Assembly: GCA_027886185.1 (NCBI GenBank)
Contig: WOAB01000501.1
Location: 558,001 to 622,000, forward strand
Reading direction: 5' to 3'
Length of the DNA stretch: 64,000 nucleotides
Source of the DNA: Rheum nobile
Lineage: Eukaryota > Streptophyta > Magnoliopsida > Caryophyllales > Polygonaceae
The notes under the pieces were generated by a model. The model was not told the origin of the DNA. It worked only from the letters and a program-made list of their open reading frames with translations, and did no database searches. Below, piece by piece: positions 1-12,178 of the stretch; within the stretch, counting starts at the first letter, position 1, and every line of letters begins with the position of its first letter. The position numbers were made by a program, and so were the translations under genes.

Positions 1-1130
1 TTTACATTGTAGCTCTCGGAACATATAATTTTGTCACTACAATAGGAGTTAGACTCGTATTAACTTGGTGTAACTGAGAAAATATATGGCAAAAGATCCT
101 CCAATACTTAAAGACACTTTTTTAAAGGATGTTCATCACAAGAAAATAAAGAAAGAGCTATTGTTGATATAAGAGATCTTTCAGAGTCATCACAATTTAT
201 AATTAAAGTTTACTGTCATTATACGTAAACCAAAGTTGAAACCATAGTTACCACCCGCTACACCGAAGTATTTTAAATAACATAAGCTAAAATTGTTTGA
301 ATTTGTTTAAATAACATAAGTTAAAATTGTTTAAATAACATAAGTTGAAATCATAGTTACCACCCGCTACACCAAATTGAAACCATGAGTGTGTTTGAAT
401 TTATAACTTTATTGAAAGTGGCTAATATCTAAGAACATTAACATAAGTTAAAATTGTTTGACACAATTGTGAGATTTATAGTTTTTATGTTGTTTTAGGA
501 AGTGTTGATTCTAATGCCCCAATAAGAGCACACAAAAAACCCTATATACGTGACTACAAGTCTACAAGGTTAAGAATAAAACGCACAAGTACTTAATCAA
601 ACTACTACACAATCTTAACTAGGGCTAGGTAGTAGGTAGTTTAGATTTTGTTAGCTTTCATGCTTGTTAGCAAAGTCTTCCTACAATTTCTTGTGGTGTG
701 TATGATAGAACTAGTACTAGACCATTAGTTAATCTTTTGCACATGTTTCTTTTTTGGAAAAAAAAAAAAAAAAGACATTTTCTTTGATTTTTTTCTATGA
801 AATTTACTGTCCAAAATATGCTCCTTTGAGATTGTTTTTTTTTTTTAAATATTGTAAATTATTTGTACTATGAACCCTACATTCTCAAAGTAAACAGGAA
901 AAAAAACAATTTATCTATGAAAATAAAAAACTACTCTATAAGAAAACTTAAATCTAATTAAAGGTTGAGAATTGTTTAAATGTTTTTGAAAAAGACTGTT
1001 ACAGACAGACAAGTGACCCTATCTTTATTCGTGGTGGAAATGATTCTGCCACTCCCACCCGTTATCATTCTTCTTGGCCGCTTAATTACACAATTTGCCA
1101 CTAACTTTATTTGCATCCCGAAAATCCCTT
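1..1130. other. AT-rich upstream intergenic region with short direct repeats
   Basis: I see no gene here. Positions 235-385 hold a small repeat cluster: a block containing ACCACCCGCTACACC occurs twice (about 246 and 358), and a block containing AAATAACATAAGTTAAAA occurs about three times between 270 and 350, with a further partial copy near 440. There is an A15 run at about 759. The last 150 bases probably form the distal actin promoter. Short open frames that overlap the promoter on both strands carry no recognisable domain. Confidence 0.6.
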
Positions 1131-1142
1131 TTTTCTCTCTCC

Positions 1143-1150
1143 TATATATA
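1143..1150 (+). promoter_or_regulatory. TATA box of the actin gene
   Basis: TATATATA lies in a C/T-rich stretch, followed by a CT- and GA-rich leader typical of strongly expressed plant actin genes. Transcription would start near 1175-1185. The spacing to the leader donor site (1331) gives a non-coding first exon of about 150 nt. Confidence 0.7.
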
Positions 1151-1330
1151 AACTTATACCCCCATTTCAACTCAGTTCTTAGGGTGAGCAGACAGCAGAA
1201 ACCCACACAACTACAGAGAAGACCGAAGAGAAGTGCGTGCCTCTGCCGCCTTCTCCTTTGCAAGTGAAGGACTGCTCCGCGCGCGTTCTCTTTCTCTTAC
1301 CGATTTCTTTGTCTTTCCGATCTACGAAAG

Positions 1331-2235
1331 GTACGGTTTTTCTACTTCTTTGCTCGATCTGCTTTAAAGTTCTTGGATCTGCTCTTTCCGTGCTTGATTT
1401 CGCTGTTTCTGGTTTAAGTTTGGATTTCCGATGTTGAAAAGTTGGATCTTCCTCGCGATGGATTCCGGATCTGTAGTTGTCTGGTGTTTGTTTGACTTGG
1501 AAAGATCTGGATCCGGATTTGGTTGCTTTGGATGGAGCGATCTAATAAGTCGTGGTTAGGTTAGATCGAGCATTCCATGAGTTCCTTAGTTCACGATCTG
1601 GTGTTATTAAGCTGTTTGTGTGTTGTTATCAACTTGTTTGAGGATTCTCTTTTGAGATATGATGTTTTTTGTTGTGGAATTTGCTTAGATTGTTGAAGAA
1701 GTAGCTCCTTTCACTGTTTATTGACTGGATCTGCTCAAATGCTAGAGTTTTTATTGCCTTGAGGCTTAATCTGCGATCTATAGAGGGATATGGATCCTTG
1801 GAGCTTGTTTTCTTGTTCTTTGTTATTTTGGTGGCATAATGATACTAGGGCTACGGTAGTGCTAGATCTTTATCATTGTTTATGGTCATGTGTAAATGTC
1901 AGTGAAGTCACTTGAAAGATTAGATTCAGTTTATCAGTTAAGTTCTGTGTGTGCTTCCATGTTTCGGGATTAGTCCAATGGTAGGCATTGAGAACAATTT
2001 CCAGCTAAATGGTTGATAGTGGAATTTTTGTGTAGTGATATAAACTGGATCCTTTGTTGAATAACTGGCCCTACTGCCTCTTAGCTATTTTGAATCTATA
2101 TAGCTGTGATTTCCATGTGGTATAGATTTGTTAGTTGTGAAGAACTTTTTTTTAATTTCCTTCATTTATGTTGAGTGTTTGCAATATGTGTCGAATTTCT
2201 CTAGTTCTGTGCTTTATATGTTTTTCTGATTGCAG
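1331..2235 (+). other. Leader intron in the actin 5'UTR
   Basis: The donor is ACGAAAG|GTACGG and the acceptor is GATTGCAG|GTAACC, eleven bases before the start codon's A at 2246. The intron is T-rich and 905 bp long. A long intron just before the ATG is a hallmark of plant actin genes, where it usually raises expression. That enhancing role is known for the family and is inferred here. Confidence 0.8.
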
Positions 2236-2245
2236 GTAACCAGTA

Positions 2246-3890
2246 ATGGCTGACGAGGAAATTCAACCTCTTGTCTGTGACAATGGTACCGGTATGGTGA
2301 AGGTGAGTTCCATGCAGAAGCTTGAGTTAATACAGTACTACTTATAACAAAATGTGAATCAGTTATGTTGTTGTATGAAAAAAAACTAATTGTTCAATGT
2401 ATTTCTTTCATTAGGCTGGGTTTGCTGGAGATGATGCTCCTAGGGCTGTGTTCCCCAGTATTGTGGGTAGGCCTAGACACACTGGTGTTATGGTTGGTAT
2501 GGGACAGAAAGATGCTTACGTAGGTGACGAGGCTCAATCTAAAAGAGGTATTCTTACCTTGAAATACCCTATTGAGCATGGTATCGTGAGCAACTGGGAT
2601 GACATGGAAAAGATATGGCACCACACCTTCTACAACGAGCTTCGTGTTGCTCCTGAGGAACACCCTGTGCTTCTCACTGAGGCTCCCCTCAACCCTAAGG
2701 CCAACAGGGAGAAGATGACTCAAATCATGTTTGAGACATTCAATGTCCCTGCCATGTATGTTGCTATCCAGGCTGTTCTATCTCTCTACGCCAGTGGTCG
2801 TACAACTGGTTCGTATATTTTCTTCTCTTCATTTGCTATTGTGTTTAATGCCATGGATTATTTTGCAAGTACTTACACTGTAATTTTCCTTCTCAACAGG
2901 TATTGTGCTGGACTCTGGTGATGGTGTGAGTCACACTGTCCCCATCTATGAAGGTTATGCTCTCCCTCACGCTATCCTTCGTCTGGACCTTGCTGGACGT
3001 GACCTTACTGACTCCCTCATGAAGATCCTTACTGAAAGAGGGTATATGTTCACCACCACTGCTGAACGGGAAATTGTTCGTGACATCAAGGAAAAGCTTG
3101 CATATGTTGCTCTTGACTACGAGCAAGAGCTGGAAACTGCCAAGAGCAGCTCAGCCATTGAGAAGAACTACGAGCTTCCTGATGGACAAGTTATTACCAT
3201 TGGTGCTGAGAGATTCAGATGCCCTGAGGTCCTTTTCCAGCCTTCTATGATCGGAATGGAAGCTGCAGGAATTCACGAGACCACCTACAACTCCATCATG
3301 AAGTGTGACGTGGATATCAGGAAGGACCTGTACGGAAACATTGTGCTCAGTGGTGGTTCAACTATGTTCCCTGGTATCGCTGACAGGATGAGCAAGGAGA
3401 TCACAGCCCTTGCTCCAAGCAGCATGAAGATCAAGGTCGTGGCTCCTCCCGAGAGGAAGTACAGTGTCTGGATTGGAGGATCCATCCTTGCATCCCTCAG
3501 CACCTTCCAGCAGGTAACTTTTCTACCTTCAATCTTCTGCATTTCGTTTCTAGAAGATATTCCTATTGGGTAAATTCTATATGATGCATATCCTTGAATT
3601 CTGTAGAATGAACAAAATATCATTTCCTGATAATTCTAACAGCAAATGAACACTTATATTATGAGGTTCCTATAAAATTGTATTCGTCACTTTCTTAAGT
3701 GTATACATCAGTTCATTCCTTGGAGGGGTACGGTGTACCACATAATTTTAGAATTGTGTATTCTAGCTAAAACTTCCCTTTCATATATTTGCATCTAACA
3801 TTGAATTTCTGCGTCGCTTCTCAGATGTGGATATCCAAGGGAGAATACGATGAATCCGGTCCAGCCATTGTCCACAGGAAGTGCTTCTAA
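2246..3890 (+). CDS. ACT7: Actin, vegetative ACT7-like
   Basis: Actin is the cytoskeletal ATPase that polymerises into microfilaments for cytoplasmic streaming, vesicle traffic and tip growth. Four coding exons are visible: 2246-2302, 2415-2808, 2900-3513 and 3825-3890. All have GT-AG junctions, at the conserved plant positions after GMVK, inside the TTG|GIVLD glycine codon, and after FQQ. The product is 376 aa, one fewer than the usual 377, because the N-terminus reads MADEEIQPL rather than the common MADGEDIQPL. The nucleotide-binding motifs [17 protein letters not shown] and [13 protein letters not shown] and the C-terminal VHRKCF are all present. Residue choices such as [16 protein letters not shown] and NVPAMY match the ACT7 vegetative class better than the reproductive class. 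It is intact with no frameshift. The paralogue assignment is by recalled similarity only. Confidence 0.97.
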
Positions 3891-4795
3891 GTATGTTGTT
3901 CCTCTCTTCACATGTCTGTGCGTCATGCTGACTCGGTTGGGTGGACAAGGAAGGTCTTTGAAGAAATATATCTTTGGTATTTCGAGTGTCGTGTTCTTTC
4001 ACATTTAGTGGTTCATAAACATGTGTTTGCGTCTTATTTTTATGGGTAAGTAAGCCAGTAAAAGAGCCCTGTTGACATGTAGGGGAAAGGTGCCTCTTGA
4101 GTCATCCTTTCCTCTTATGTTTTTCCGGGTTCAGCAAGTCTTGTAGGACGAGTCAAAAGAGTGATTTGTGATGCTTTTCCTCTTATTTCACTTCTCAGAT
4201 TTTGAAGGTTATTTTTTCCTGCCTTTTTTTTCCTCTGAAAACTTTTTATGTTAATATTTATTATTGTATGGGATTTGGATTTTATAGTACTCTTCACTTT
4301 TCGAGTCCTCGTGCAACCCTTCATAAAAAATGCATGTTTTTGTTGTCTAATCCAGCGTTGTTTTTATGTTAGCAACAAAATCATGCATTTATGAAGGGTC
4401 TATGTCTGTCGGCAAGCCCCTCAATGAATGTCTAATTGTCTAAGCTAATTAAAAAAAACATTGGACATTTGGGAATATAACTCTTAGGATTTTTATGTTA
4501 GCAACAAAATCATGCATTTAGGAATATAACTATTAGGATTTTCATACAAGCAAAAGCAAGTCTAGTTTCTGAACTATTCAACACCTTCAAACAAATAAGT
4601 CCATTTGTAATATCCCTAAAAATGAAGGTCCAATGTGTATGAATCGGTTTTAGGTATTACCTTAGTGTGTGGAATTTCTATTCATCTTAAGGCATATTTT
4701 CGGAATTTTCTATCCAATTGCAACACCTAACTCTTAAATTTCCGGTGGGCCGTAGTTGATCGGAGAGCATTGAGATTAATTATTGATTAAAAAAC
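3891..4795 (+). other. Actin 3'UTR and downstream spacer
   Basis: T-rich sequence after the stop codon is consistent with a 3'UTR ending around 4260-4330. The motif TTAGCAACAAAATCATGCAT occurs twice as a direct repeat (about 4370 and 4499). No other gene is visible. Confidence 0.5.
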
Positions 4796-4834
4796 GGGTA
4801 GAATGTTCACACCCGCAATTTCTTGCGGCGCATC

Positions 4835-5095
4835 CCAGTTTGGGCGCATCCGGGATGCGCCCAAACTGGTGATATTTTTTTTTTAAAAAAAAATCAATTC
4901 CTTGGGCGCATCCAGGGTGCGCCCAAGGTCTGGGTGGATTTTTTTTTATCTTAGAAAATAATTTTTTAAAGATTATTGAACCGATTTGGGTCTGAACCGG
5001 TTGATTTTGGGCGCATTCTGGATGCGTCCATTTTTTTTTTCCCGGAAAAAAAAAATAAAAAAAAAAAATGGACGCATTCAGAATATGCCCAAATT
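4835..5095. repeat. Left hairpin cluster of the satellite element
   Basis: Four short GC-rich palindromes with the core GGGCGCATCC..GGATGCGCCC are separated by A/T homopolymers. They lie at 4835-4869 (perfect 17-bp arms around one central base), 4900-4928, 5008-5033 and 5069-5093. The last two also pair with each other through a T-run/A-run spacer to form a hairpin of about 90 nt. Confidence 0.85.
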
Positions 5096-5099
5096 TGTT

Positions 5100-6520
5100 T
5101 ATATCCAATTTGAATGTCTTATAGTTATATCCAATTTGGTTATTACTATGGTTATATCTTATAGTTATATCTATGGTTATATCATATAGTTATATACTAT
5201 GATTATATCTATAGTTATATACAATTTGGTTATATCTCATGATTATATTCTATATTTATATACTATGGTTATATCATATAGTTATATGCTATGATTATAT
5301 ATTATAGTTATATCATATAGTTATATCCATTTTTGTTATTACTATATAATATAATCATAAGGATATATCCAAATTGGATATAGCTATAAGGATATAACCA
5401 AATCACATATAACTATAAGATATAGTCATAGTATATATAAGTATATGATATAACTTAATATATGATTAAACATACTATATAAGTATGGAATATAACTATA
5501 AGATATAATCATAATATATAATTATAAGATATAACCATAGTATATAATTATAGAATATAATATAGGATATAATCATAGTATATAACTATATAATATAACC
5601 ATAAGATATAATCATAATATATAACTATAGAATATAACTATATGATATAAGCATAGTATATAACTATATAATATAACCATAATATATAATCATAATATAT
5701 AACTATATAATATAACGATTATATATATATAACTATAGAATATAACGATATGATATAACCAAATTGGATATAAGTCATATAACTATAAGATATAATCATT
5801 GTATATAACTATATGATATAAGCATATTATATAACTATATAATATAATCATAAGATATAATCATAATATTTAACTATATAATATAACGATTACATATATA
5901 TAACTATAGAATATAACGATATGATATAACCAAATTGAATATAAGTCATATAAGTATAAGATATAATCATTGTATATAACTATATGATATAAGCATATTA
6001 TATAACTATATAATATAATCATAAGATATAATCATAATATTTAACTATATAATATAACGATTACATATATATAACTATAGAATATAACGATATGATATAA
6101 CCAAATTGGATATAAGTCATATAAGTATAATATATAACCATAGTATATAACTATAGAATATAACCGTAGTATATGACCATAAGACATAACCAAATTGGAT
6201 ATAACCATAGTTATATATGATTTTCAAATGATATAATTATAGTATATAACTATAGGATATAACGATATATTATAACCAAATTGGATATAACTATAAGATA
6301 TAATCATTGTATATAACTATATGATATAAGCATAGTATATAACTATATAATATATCCATAATATATAATCATAATATATAACTATATAATATAACAATTA
6401 TATATATATAACTATAGAATATAACGATATGATATAACCAAATTGGATATAAGTCATATAACTATAAGATATAACCATAGTATATAACTATAGAATATAA
6501 CTATGCTTATATCATATAAC
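5100..6520. repeat. AT-rich tandem satellite, unit about 171 bp
   Basis: The array is almost pure A/T, built from subunits such as ATATAACTATA. A landmark, GAATATAACGATATGATATA, recurs at about 5738, 5909, 6080 and 6417, with a diverged copy near 6254. That gives a higher-order period of about 171 bp. The segment 5100-5340 is in the opposite orientation (GGTTATATC), so the array is inverted around about 5345. Open frames here are satellite noise. Confidence 0.9.
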
Positions 6521-6539
6521 TAAAAAACACTAAAAACCC

Positions 6540-7010
6540 CTTGGACACAACCTAATTGCGCCCAAAAATCCTAAACCTTAAACCCCAAGACCTAACCCTA
6601 AACCCTAAAAAACACTACAAACCCCTTGGGCGCAACCTAGTTACGCCCATAATTTTGGACGCAATCTAGTTGCGCCCAAAGGGTGTGTGGAGTTTAGGGT
6701 TTTATACTCAAATGGACCCTAAACCCTAAACCTAAAAAACACTAGAAATTCCTTGGACGCAACCTGGTTGCGCCCAGTTTTTTTTCAATTTTTTTTTTTT
6801 AAATTTGTTTTTTTCCTGGGCGCATCCGGGATGCGCCCAGAAAGAACCAGGATTTTTTTTATATTTTAAAAATAAATCGGCCATGAGCCGGGTTTTTTAA
6901 AAATCCGGTTCATTCACTTGGGCGCACCCTGAATGCGCCCAAGAAATTGATTTTTTTTTTTGGAAAAACAAAATCCTGTATTTGGGCGCATCCAGGATGC
7001 GCCCAAATAT
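6540..7010. repeat. Right hairpin cluster with telomere-like motifs
   Basis: Hairpins with GGGCGCA..TGCGCCC stems lie at about 6627-6652, 6655-6680, 6751-6776, 6816-6840, 6918-6942 and 6981-7007. Between them are CCCTAAA units (about 6590-6612 and 6716-6735) that resemble short degenerate interstitial telomere repeats. The rightmost hairpin is the mirror partner of the 4835-4869 hairpin in the left terminal repeat. Confidence 0.8.
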
Positions 7011-7050
7011 GGTTGCGCCGCGTGATATTGCGGGTGCGAAAAATAATCCC

Positions 7051-7622
7051 CTTAAAAAAAACTCCATATCTATCTTTCAACATAAAGGCAAGTTAATGTG
7101 TAGGGTTTCACTCTCTCTTATATATAACTTTAAAAAAGTCTTTTTTGATCGACGTGGGATCAATTTCGCAACCTCTCAACATCAACTCTACAAGGTCACA
7201 TGCTATGCTCGTGAAAAAGAGCAGTTAGAAGCAGAAGATGAGTTGAGTTTTGACTTGTTGGTTTAGAATTGACCCATACTTGACTTGAGGTTGCTCCACC
7301 ATACTCAAAAAATTCAAAGCATTGGACAGGTATGGGAATACAAACATTTATTGACACACATACCAAAATGTAATCCTTTCTAGATATAAGATAAAATACT
7401 AGATTGGAATTTGATGTTCTTCTAATTTGAGGTTAACTAATTCAAGATAATAGGTACTGTATATGTTGAGAATCACTCATATGGATCGCTTCAAGTACAG
7501 ATGGAGCAACATCTACTATCTTATTTTCTATTCTTTTATGAAAAAATTTGTTAGTTTAAGTTGTACTCTCTATATATTTAAGTCTGATATCAAACCTAAG
7601 TCTGATATCAAACCATGACTAA
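7051..7622. other. Intergenic DNA, nothing recognised
   Basis: AT-rich sequence with one short open frame starting inside the preceding element, no domain and no codon-like composition. Confidence 0.5.
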
Positions 7623-7727
7623 GGGTTCGTTTGGATTTCAAAAATAATGTATTAAATTGTATTATCTTTATTAATTTAATAATTCAATGTAATTTAATGT
7701 ATTATCTTAGGATATCCAAACGGATCC
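7623..7727. mobile_element. Tourist-like MITE (105 bp)
   Basis: The terminal inverted repeats begin GGGTTCGTTTGGAT on the left and GGATCCGTTTGGAT on the complement of the right end. Both sides are flanked by TAA (7620-7622 and 7728-7730), the 3-bp target duplication of PIF/Harbinger MITEs. There is no coding capacity. Confidence 0.8.
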
Positions 7728-8297
7728 TAAACTAGAGAAATAAATAGATATTGTCCGAGTATATACTGACATGTATAGTGTAGCATCTTAGATCACTACA
7801 TAACCTAACTTAAAATAACCAGAAATGATCTTGCAAAACTTACTATAAGCAAAGCAAGTATTGTATGACTATAGAACTGAATATGGTTTTTCTCTTAATT
7901 ATCCATTGTAAAACTAGCTAGCTATCGCAGGCTGATCAATTTCATTGAAACTTTTTGATATTCAAAACAAATTATCAATTATTTTACACATGATAATCTA
8001 ATATAAGCATAAAACACTAAAAAAAATTGCATCTTTCGAGCATGAAAAAGGCTCGAAAAAAGTAGGTGGATTGTGAAAACGAAATGAGATGCGAGTCATG
8101 TGACAATCAATAATCATACATCCACAACTACAGCAAGGCACAACGGTGCATTTTCTCCCAACTGCCAACTCCTTGTCGAAATTTCGTACTAAAAAAAACT
8201 TTAATGGGGTCTTTTTTGTTTTAAAAAAGTAGAATAAACTACTTAGAAAATGCGGAATACGGAGTATGATTAAACCTTGCAAAAATCGACTTGCGTA
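7728..8297. other. Intergenic DNA, nothing recognised
   Basis: AT-rich sequence up to the target duplication of the hAT element. No gene, RNA or repeat is recognised. Confidence 0.5.
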
Positions 8298-8904
8298 CTC
8301 ACAAGTAGAGATGACTCGTGGTTCAGTCCGGTTCCGGAACTGACTCGAACCGAAATCAGATAAACCTCCTATATTCGGTTCCGGTTTGGCAAAATCCAAA
8401 ACTGGAGAACCGGGTAAACCCCCGGTTCTCAAGTTATATATATATATATATATTTTCAATTTATTTTATAAATCAAATTAAGTTAAATTTAAGTTTAAGT
8501 CTTAAAGTATAAATCTTTTAAGTTTAACGAAACGTTCACTTTCTCATTATTTAAAAAATAATAATGTGTTATATATATATATATATTTTTTAAATAATGT
8601 GTTATGGCTCCGTTCGAAAGAGATGAAGTGAGAGTTGAAATGAGTTGAACTTGGTTGAAGTCTAAGCAATTTGCTTAGGGCCCGTTCGGTGGGCATTAAC
8701 TTGCGGTTGAAGTGGGTTGAAGTTCTTCCTTCAACCAGTTGAAGCAGATTGACACCCTGTTCGGCAGATCCTCACAGACGGAGTTGAAGACTTGGTTGAA
8801 GGGCTTAAACTAGATGAAGTTTAAGGGAATCCGTAATGTTGGGGGGGTAGTGGTAAGCAGTAAGGAGGAGTTGAAGCTTGGGAGATTACCAGAAATTGCC
8901 CTCG

Positions 8905-10949
8905 ATTGTACTTTTTTCTCATCAACAAAAAGCAGTCAAACCTGGAAGCAAAGCAAAGCAAAATTTGGGCTTCGGAGAAGTCGAAGAACACCGATATCGA
9001 GCTCCCTGCGATCCGGAAGAAGCTGAAAAAATCGAGACAAAACAGGTGTGTATCCCTCTCCTCCAATTCATTGTTGATTTTTAGGTTTGTTTTTAGGGTT
9101 TGCATATCAATTTCGTTGTAAATTTGTGAAGAACGAGTTCAATTTGTAACTTCAAGGAAGAACCCTAATTTCAATTTTTAGGGCCAATTTGTTTGGTTGC
9201 TCAATTCCAATTCAATTAACCTTCTTTTGTTCATTAATCTGAAGTTGGGTTTGAGTTTCAGTATAACATTTGATAACCCCCAAATAATTTCACCACCTGC
9301 ACAAACATGGGCATGCTAATTTATACCTGGTAAGAAATTAGCTTAGGCAAAATCGATCATGTTTTGCTAATTTATGTAGGGCATCCTGATAAGATGTAAG
9401 CATACACTAATTTCGTTATTAGTTAGGGTAATTCGTGAATATACTTGCCTGATTTACATTTCTTTTCTGACTTATAGCAACCATGGGCATGTTTTTTCTT
9501 GCCTAATTCGTGAATATACTTGCCTGCACAAACATGGGCATGTTTTTTCTGACTTAGCATTAGATTCACTTTTCTATTGATTCAACTCAATACAACTTAG
9601 CATTAGATTCACTAAATATGGAGGATAACATACATATAGCACTATAACCACAAACCAAGCATGAATCCATTCTGCAGATATGAAAATTAACCTGGTTTCC
9701 CTTCATCCCCAAATTTGTATCAAAACAAGGACAATCATGTCCTCTAATTAAACAGTTCAAATTGCCAAAATTTCATAACCTAGATGGTTAAGAAACACAT
9801 GACATGGAACGATAGTCCTTGGTTCTGGTTGATCTTTGACTAATTGGACAAAATTGAATGCTTGTTTTTTGACTAAATGCTTGTTTTTGGACTAATTGGA
9901 CAAAACTGAATTTTTGGGCAATTTTCTGAAGCAATTATCATTCAGTTTCAGTGAGTTTCTGAGCTTGGAACCATGTTTTGCTCAGCTACGGTTGAAAACA
10001 AGCTTCTTGGGCAATTTTCTGAAGTTTTGCATCTCCATGACTATTTTGTTTCATTTCTGTCATATGATTATTGTATAAACAGACAGTTGCCTCTTGGATC
10101 AACTTTTTGGGAACAGGGAACTATGGTGAATGTGGTTTTAAATGCATTGTTTCCTAGCTTAAATTAAAAAGTATAATGAAAATGGCATATGCATGGTTAA
10201 ATTTATGTAATAAATGAACTTTGAGCAAGAGTACAAAACAAGGTAAATGTAGGAAACAAAGCTTTCAGAGCCAATTTTGTGCTTTTGGAAAACATCCAAA
10301 GTAGCACTTGCTCCTTTGTAGCTGTCAAGATTGATGATATTTCTTTCCTGTTTATGTTCACTGCTTATTTCTCTTTTTCTTTTTACTAATTCTAGATGTT
10401 GCTATCATGTAAATTAGTGGAATTTTAGATGTTTCGTTTCTGTGAGGAGGAAAAAGCACCTAAGTTTTAAACTTGAATTTACCCATTACATAATCGGTAG
10501 GAAGATTCGAACTTATAATCACCAAATCATTGAAATACCATTCTTAAGAGTGGTTTGGGTCAGCTTATGTTTGGATCATCTCATAAATTTGGTGTAATTG
10601 GTTAGAGGGTGGCATCATTGAGAGATTAAGATTTGACTCAAACCAGCTTGCTTTGTTTATTATCAATTAATTTGGATTATTGTGCATTATGTAATCGTCA
10701 AATGATGTTAATTTCTGCATGTGTCCTTCATAGGTTTAGCTGAAATCATATAATGTCTGAACCCTGAATCCCTGATAGTTTAAATTCACGTTTACATCAT
10801 AACCATATGTTGTTCCATGTTAATGGATTACTTGAGGCATCAATGCTTTTATCCTATCTCTTTTTCAAAGATGAAATCATGAAAGTACTTGCTTTCGGGC
10901 TATTAAATTCACTCTAAGAAATTGTCTTTTTATTTTACTACAATTATAG
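8905..10949 (+). other. Putative 5'UTR exon and long leader intron of the coiled-coil gene
   Basis: A purine-rich stretch ends at a good donor, GACAAAACAG|GTGTGT (9045/9046). The acceptor ATTATAG|GTAAGA (10949) lies 25 bases upstream of the coding ATG. The intervening 1.9 kb is AT-rich. It contains direct repeats near 9480-9555 (ACAAACATGGGCATG) and 9865-10020 (TTGGGCAATTTTCTGAAG, twice). This is inferred from splice signals only. Confidence 0.45.
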
Positions 10950-10974
10950 GTAAGAGGAGACTGACTGCCTAACA

Positions 10975-12178
10975 ATGTCATCATCCTCTAGTGACGAGGA
11001 GAGCGGTGTGTATGCAGATGAATATATACCGTTGCCAAGCGATGTGAGAGAATGGTTATCCGACTACAGCTCAGATATCCCACCCACTGAACTCGCCTGG
11101 TGGCGGGTAATAAACTCTCCTTCTGAATAATTTGTTTGTATTTTGGATGTAGTATATTGTTCTTGGATGTGGTATGCGCTCTTTAATAATTCGTTTGATC
11201 CATAAGAAAAACTTCAGCAATCACCTAAATTTCTCTATGAATTTCTGCTTCTATCTTCTTTATTCTCCCACTTCAGTTTTTGGTCTTGGATATCTAAATC
11301 CTGTGCACAGAAAGCAGTTTTTGGTCTTGCTAATTTATTATCGTTTGGATTACAAATGTTGTATATCATTCATTGCATAGGGACTCAGTGTTTCTACAGT
11401 TTTGCTGAATGAGTTTTGTGGACAGCAGTAGCCATAAATCTGAATGAGTTTTGTGGATGTAATTTGCTCTGCACATACAGCAGTTTGATGAGTTTTCTGA
11501 ATGAGTTTTTTGCATGTTTCTATAGTTTTTTATGAGTATTCTGAGTCACTTTTCTGATGCAGTTCATATTTTACTATACGCATGTGATGATCGTAATAAA
11601 TCCTATGGATGACAAACATACACAATGTACTTGATTCCTATTCATGCCTATGGTAAAAGCTGATTTGATGCCCATAGAAATTGCATGTGATTGCCTGACA
11701 CCGCACATACTCTATTATTTGTGTGGTTGATTAGTATATACATGTGATAATTTTGCATCTAAATTATCTAATATCATTTCATTAATAGGAATATGACACT
11801 TCAAGGTTTGATGACCTCATTAATGGGGTCGAAACCTCACCGTGTGTACGGTTGATGCAAGAAGCTGCTAGGGGGTTGCGTCAGCATGTCGTGGAGCTTG
11901 AAAATGATGTCAACTCGAACGGAAACAAAATTGAAGATCTTACTCATGAAGTTCAACAAGAGCTTGGGAATGTGGCTTACTTGGACGATATGAACCAACA
12001 ATTGGTTGAGCAAGTGTCTACACTTGCCACTTCAAACGTGCAGTTGGCGTTGGACCGTGACAACCTCTTTGCTGCAAACATTTCTCTTATGGATGTTTCA
12101 AGGAGGAGGTTGTATTACAGTTGGGTGATTACTGTTCTCCTTACCTTGGTTATTATCATAATTGTTATCTTTCGTTAG
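10975..12178 (+). CDS. Small coiled-coil protein with C-terminal membrane anchor (cargo)
   Basis: Two exons, 10975-11106 and 11789-12178, join in phase to give 173 aa. The first exon encodes MSSSSSDEESG and an acidic, tryptophan-containing segment. The second has a long polar helix with heptad-like spacing (about residues 65-145), then SRRRLYYSW and a strongly hydrophobic tail (VITVLLTLVIIIIVIF) at the extreme C-terminus, typical of a tail-anchored membrane protein. I do not recognise the family. It lies inside the Harbinger element, upstream of a Myb/SANT gene on the same strand. It may be captured host sequence or an accessory gene of the element lineage. A host gene trapped by nested TIRs is less likely. 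Confidence 0.65.

Larger units (their letters stand above)
4796..7050. mobile_element. Non-autonomous Mutator-like element filled with AT satellite
   Basis: The two ends are inverted repeats of roughly 75 bp. Each starts GGG, passes CACCCGCAA about 15 bases in, then GCGGCGCA, and then a GC-rich hairpin. The flanks read TTAAAAAAC on the left and TTAAAAAAAAC on the right, which fits a target duplication of 9-11 bp altered by A-tract slippage. That size points to the Mutator superfamily. No transposase frame exists. The interior is hairpin clusters at both ends and an AT satellite between them. An alternative is a satellite that happened to acquire flanking hairpins, but the matched outer TIR sequences argue against it. 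Confidence 0.65.

Noticed and set aside
976..1437. Open frames on both strands in the actin promoter and leader
   Set aside because: They overlap the TATA box and non-coding first exon, have no domain and mirror each other on opposite strands.
2394..3623. Minus-strand frames across the actin exons
   Set aside because: Antisense shadows of highly conserved coding exons.
4776..5189. Open frames across the left hairpin cluster
   Set aside because: Low-complexity translation of hairpins and homopolymers.
4835..7007. Regularly spaced palindromes resembling a CRISPR array
   Set aside because: The spacers are homopolymers or AT satellite of variable length, the repeats are imperfect and sit in terminal repeats of a plant transposon, and there are no cas genes. 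This is eukaryotic DNA.
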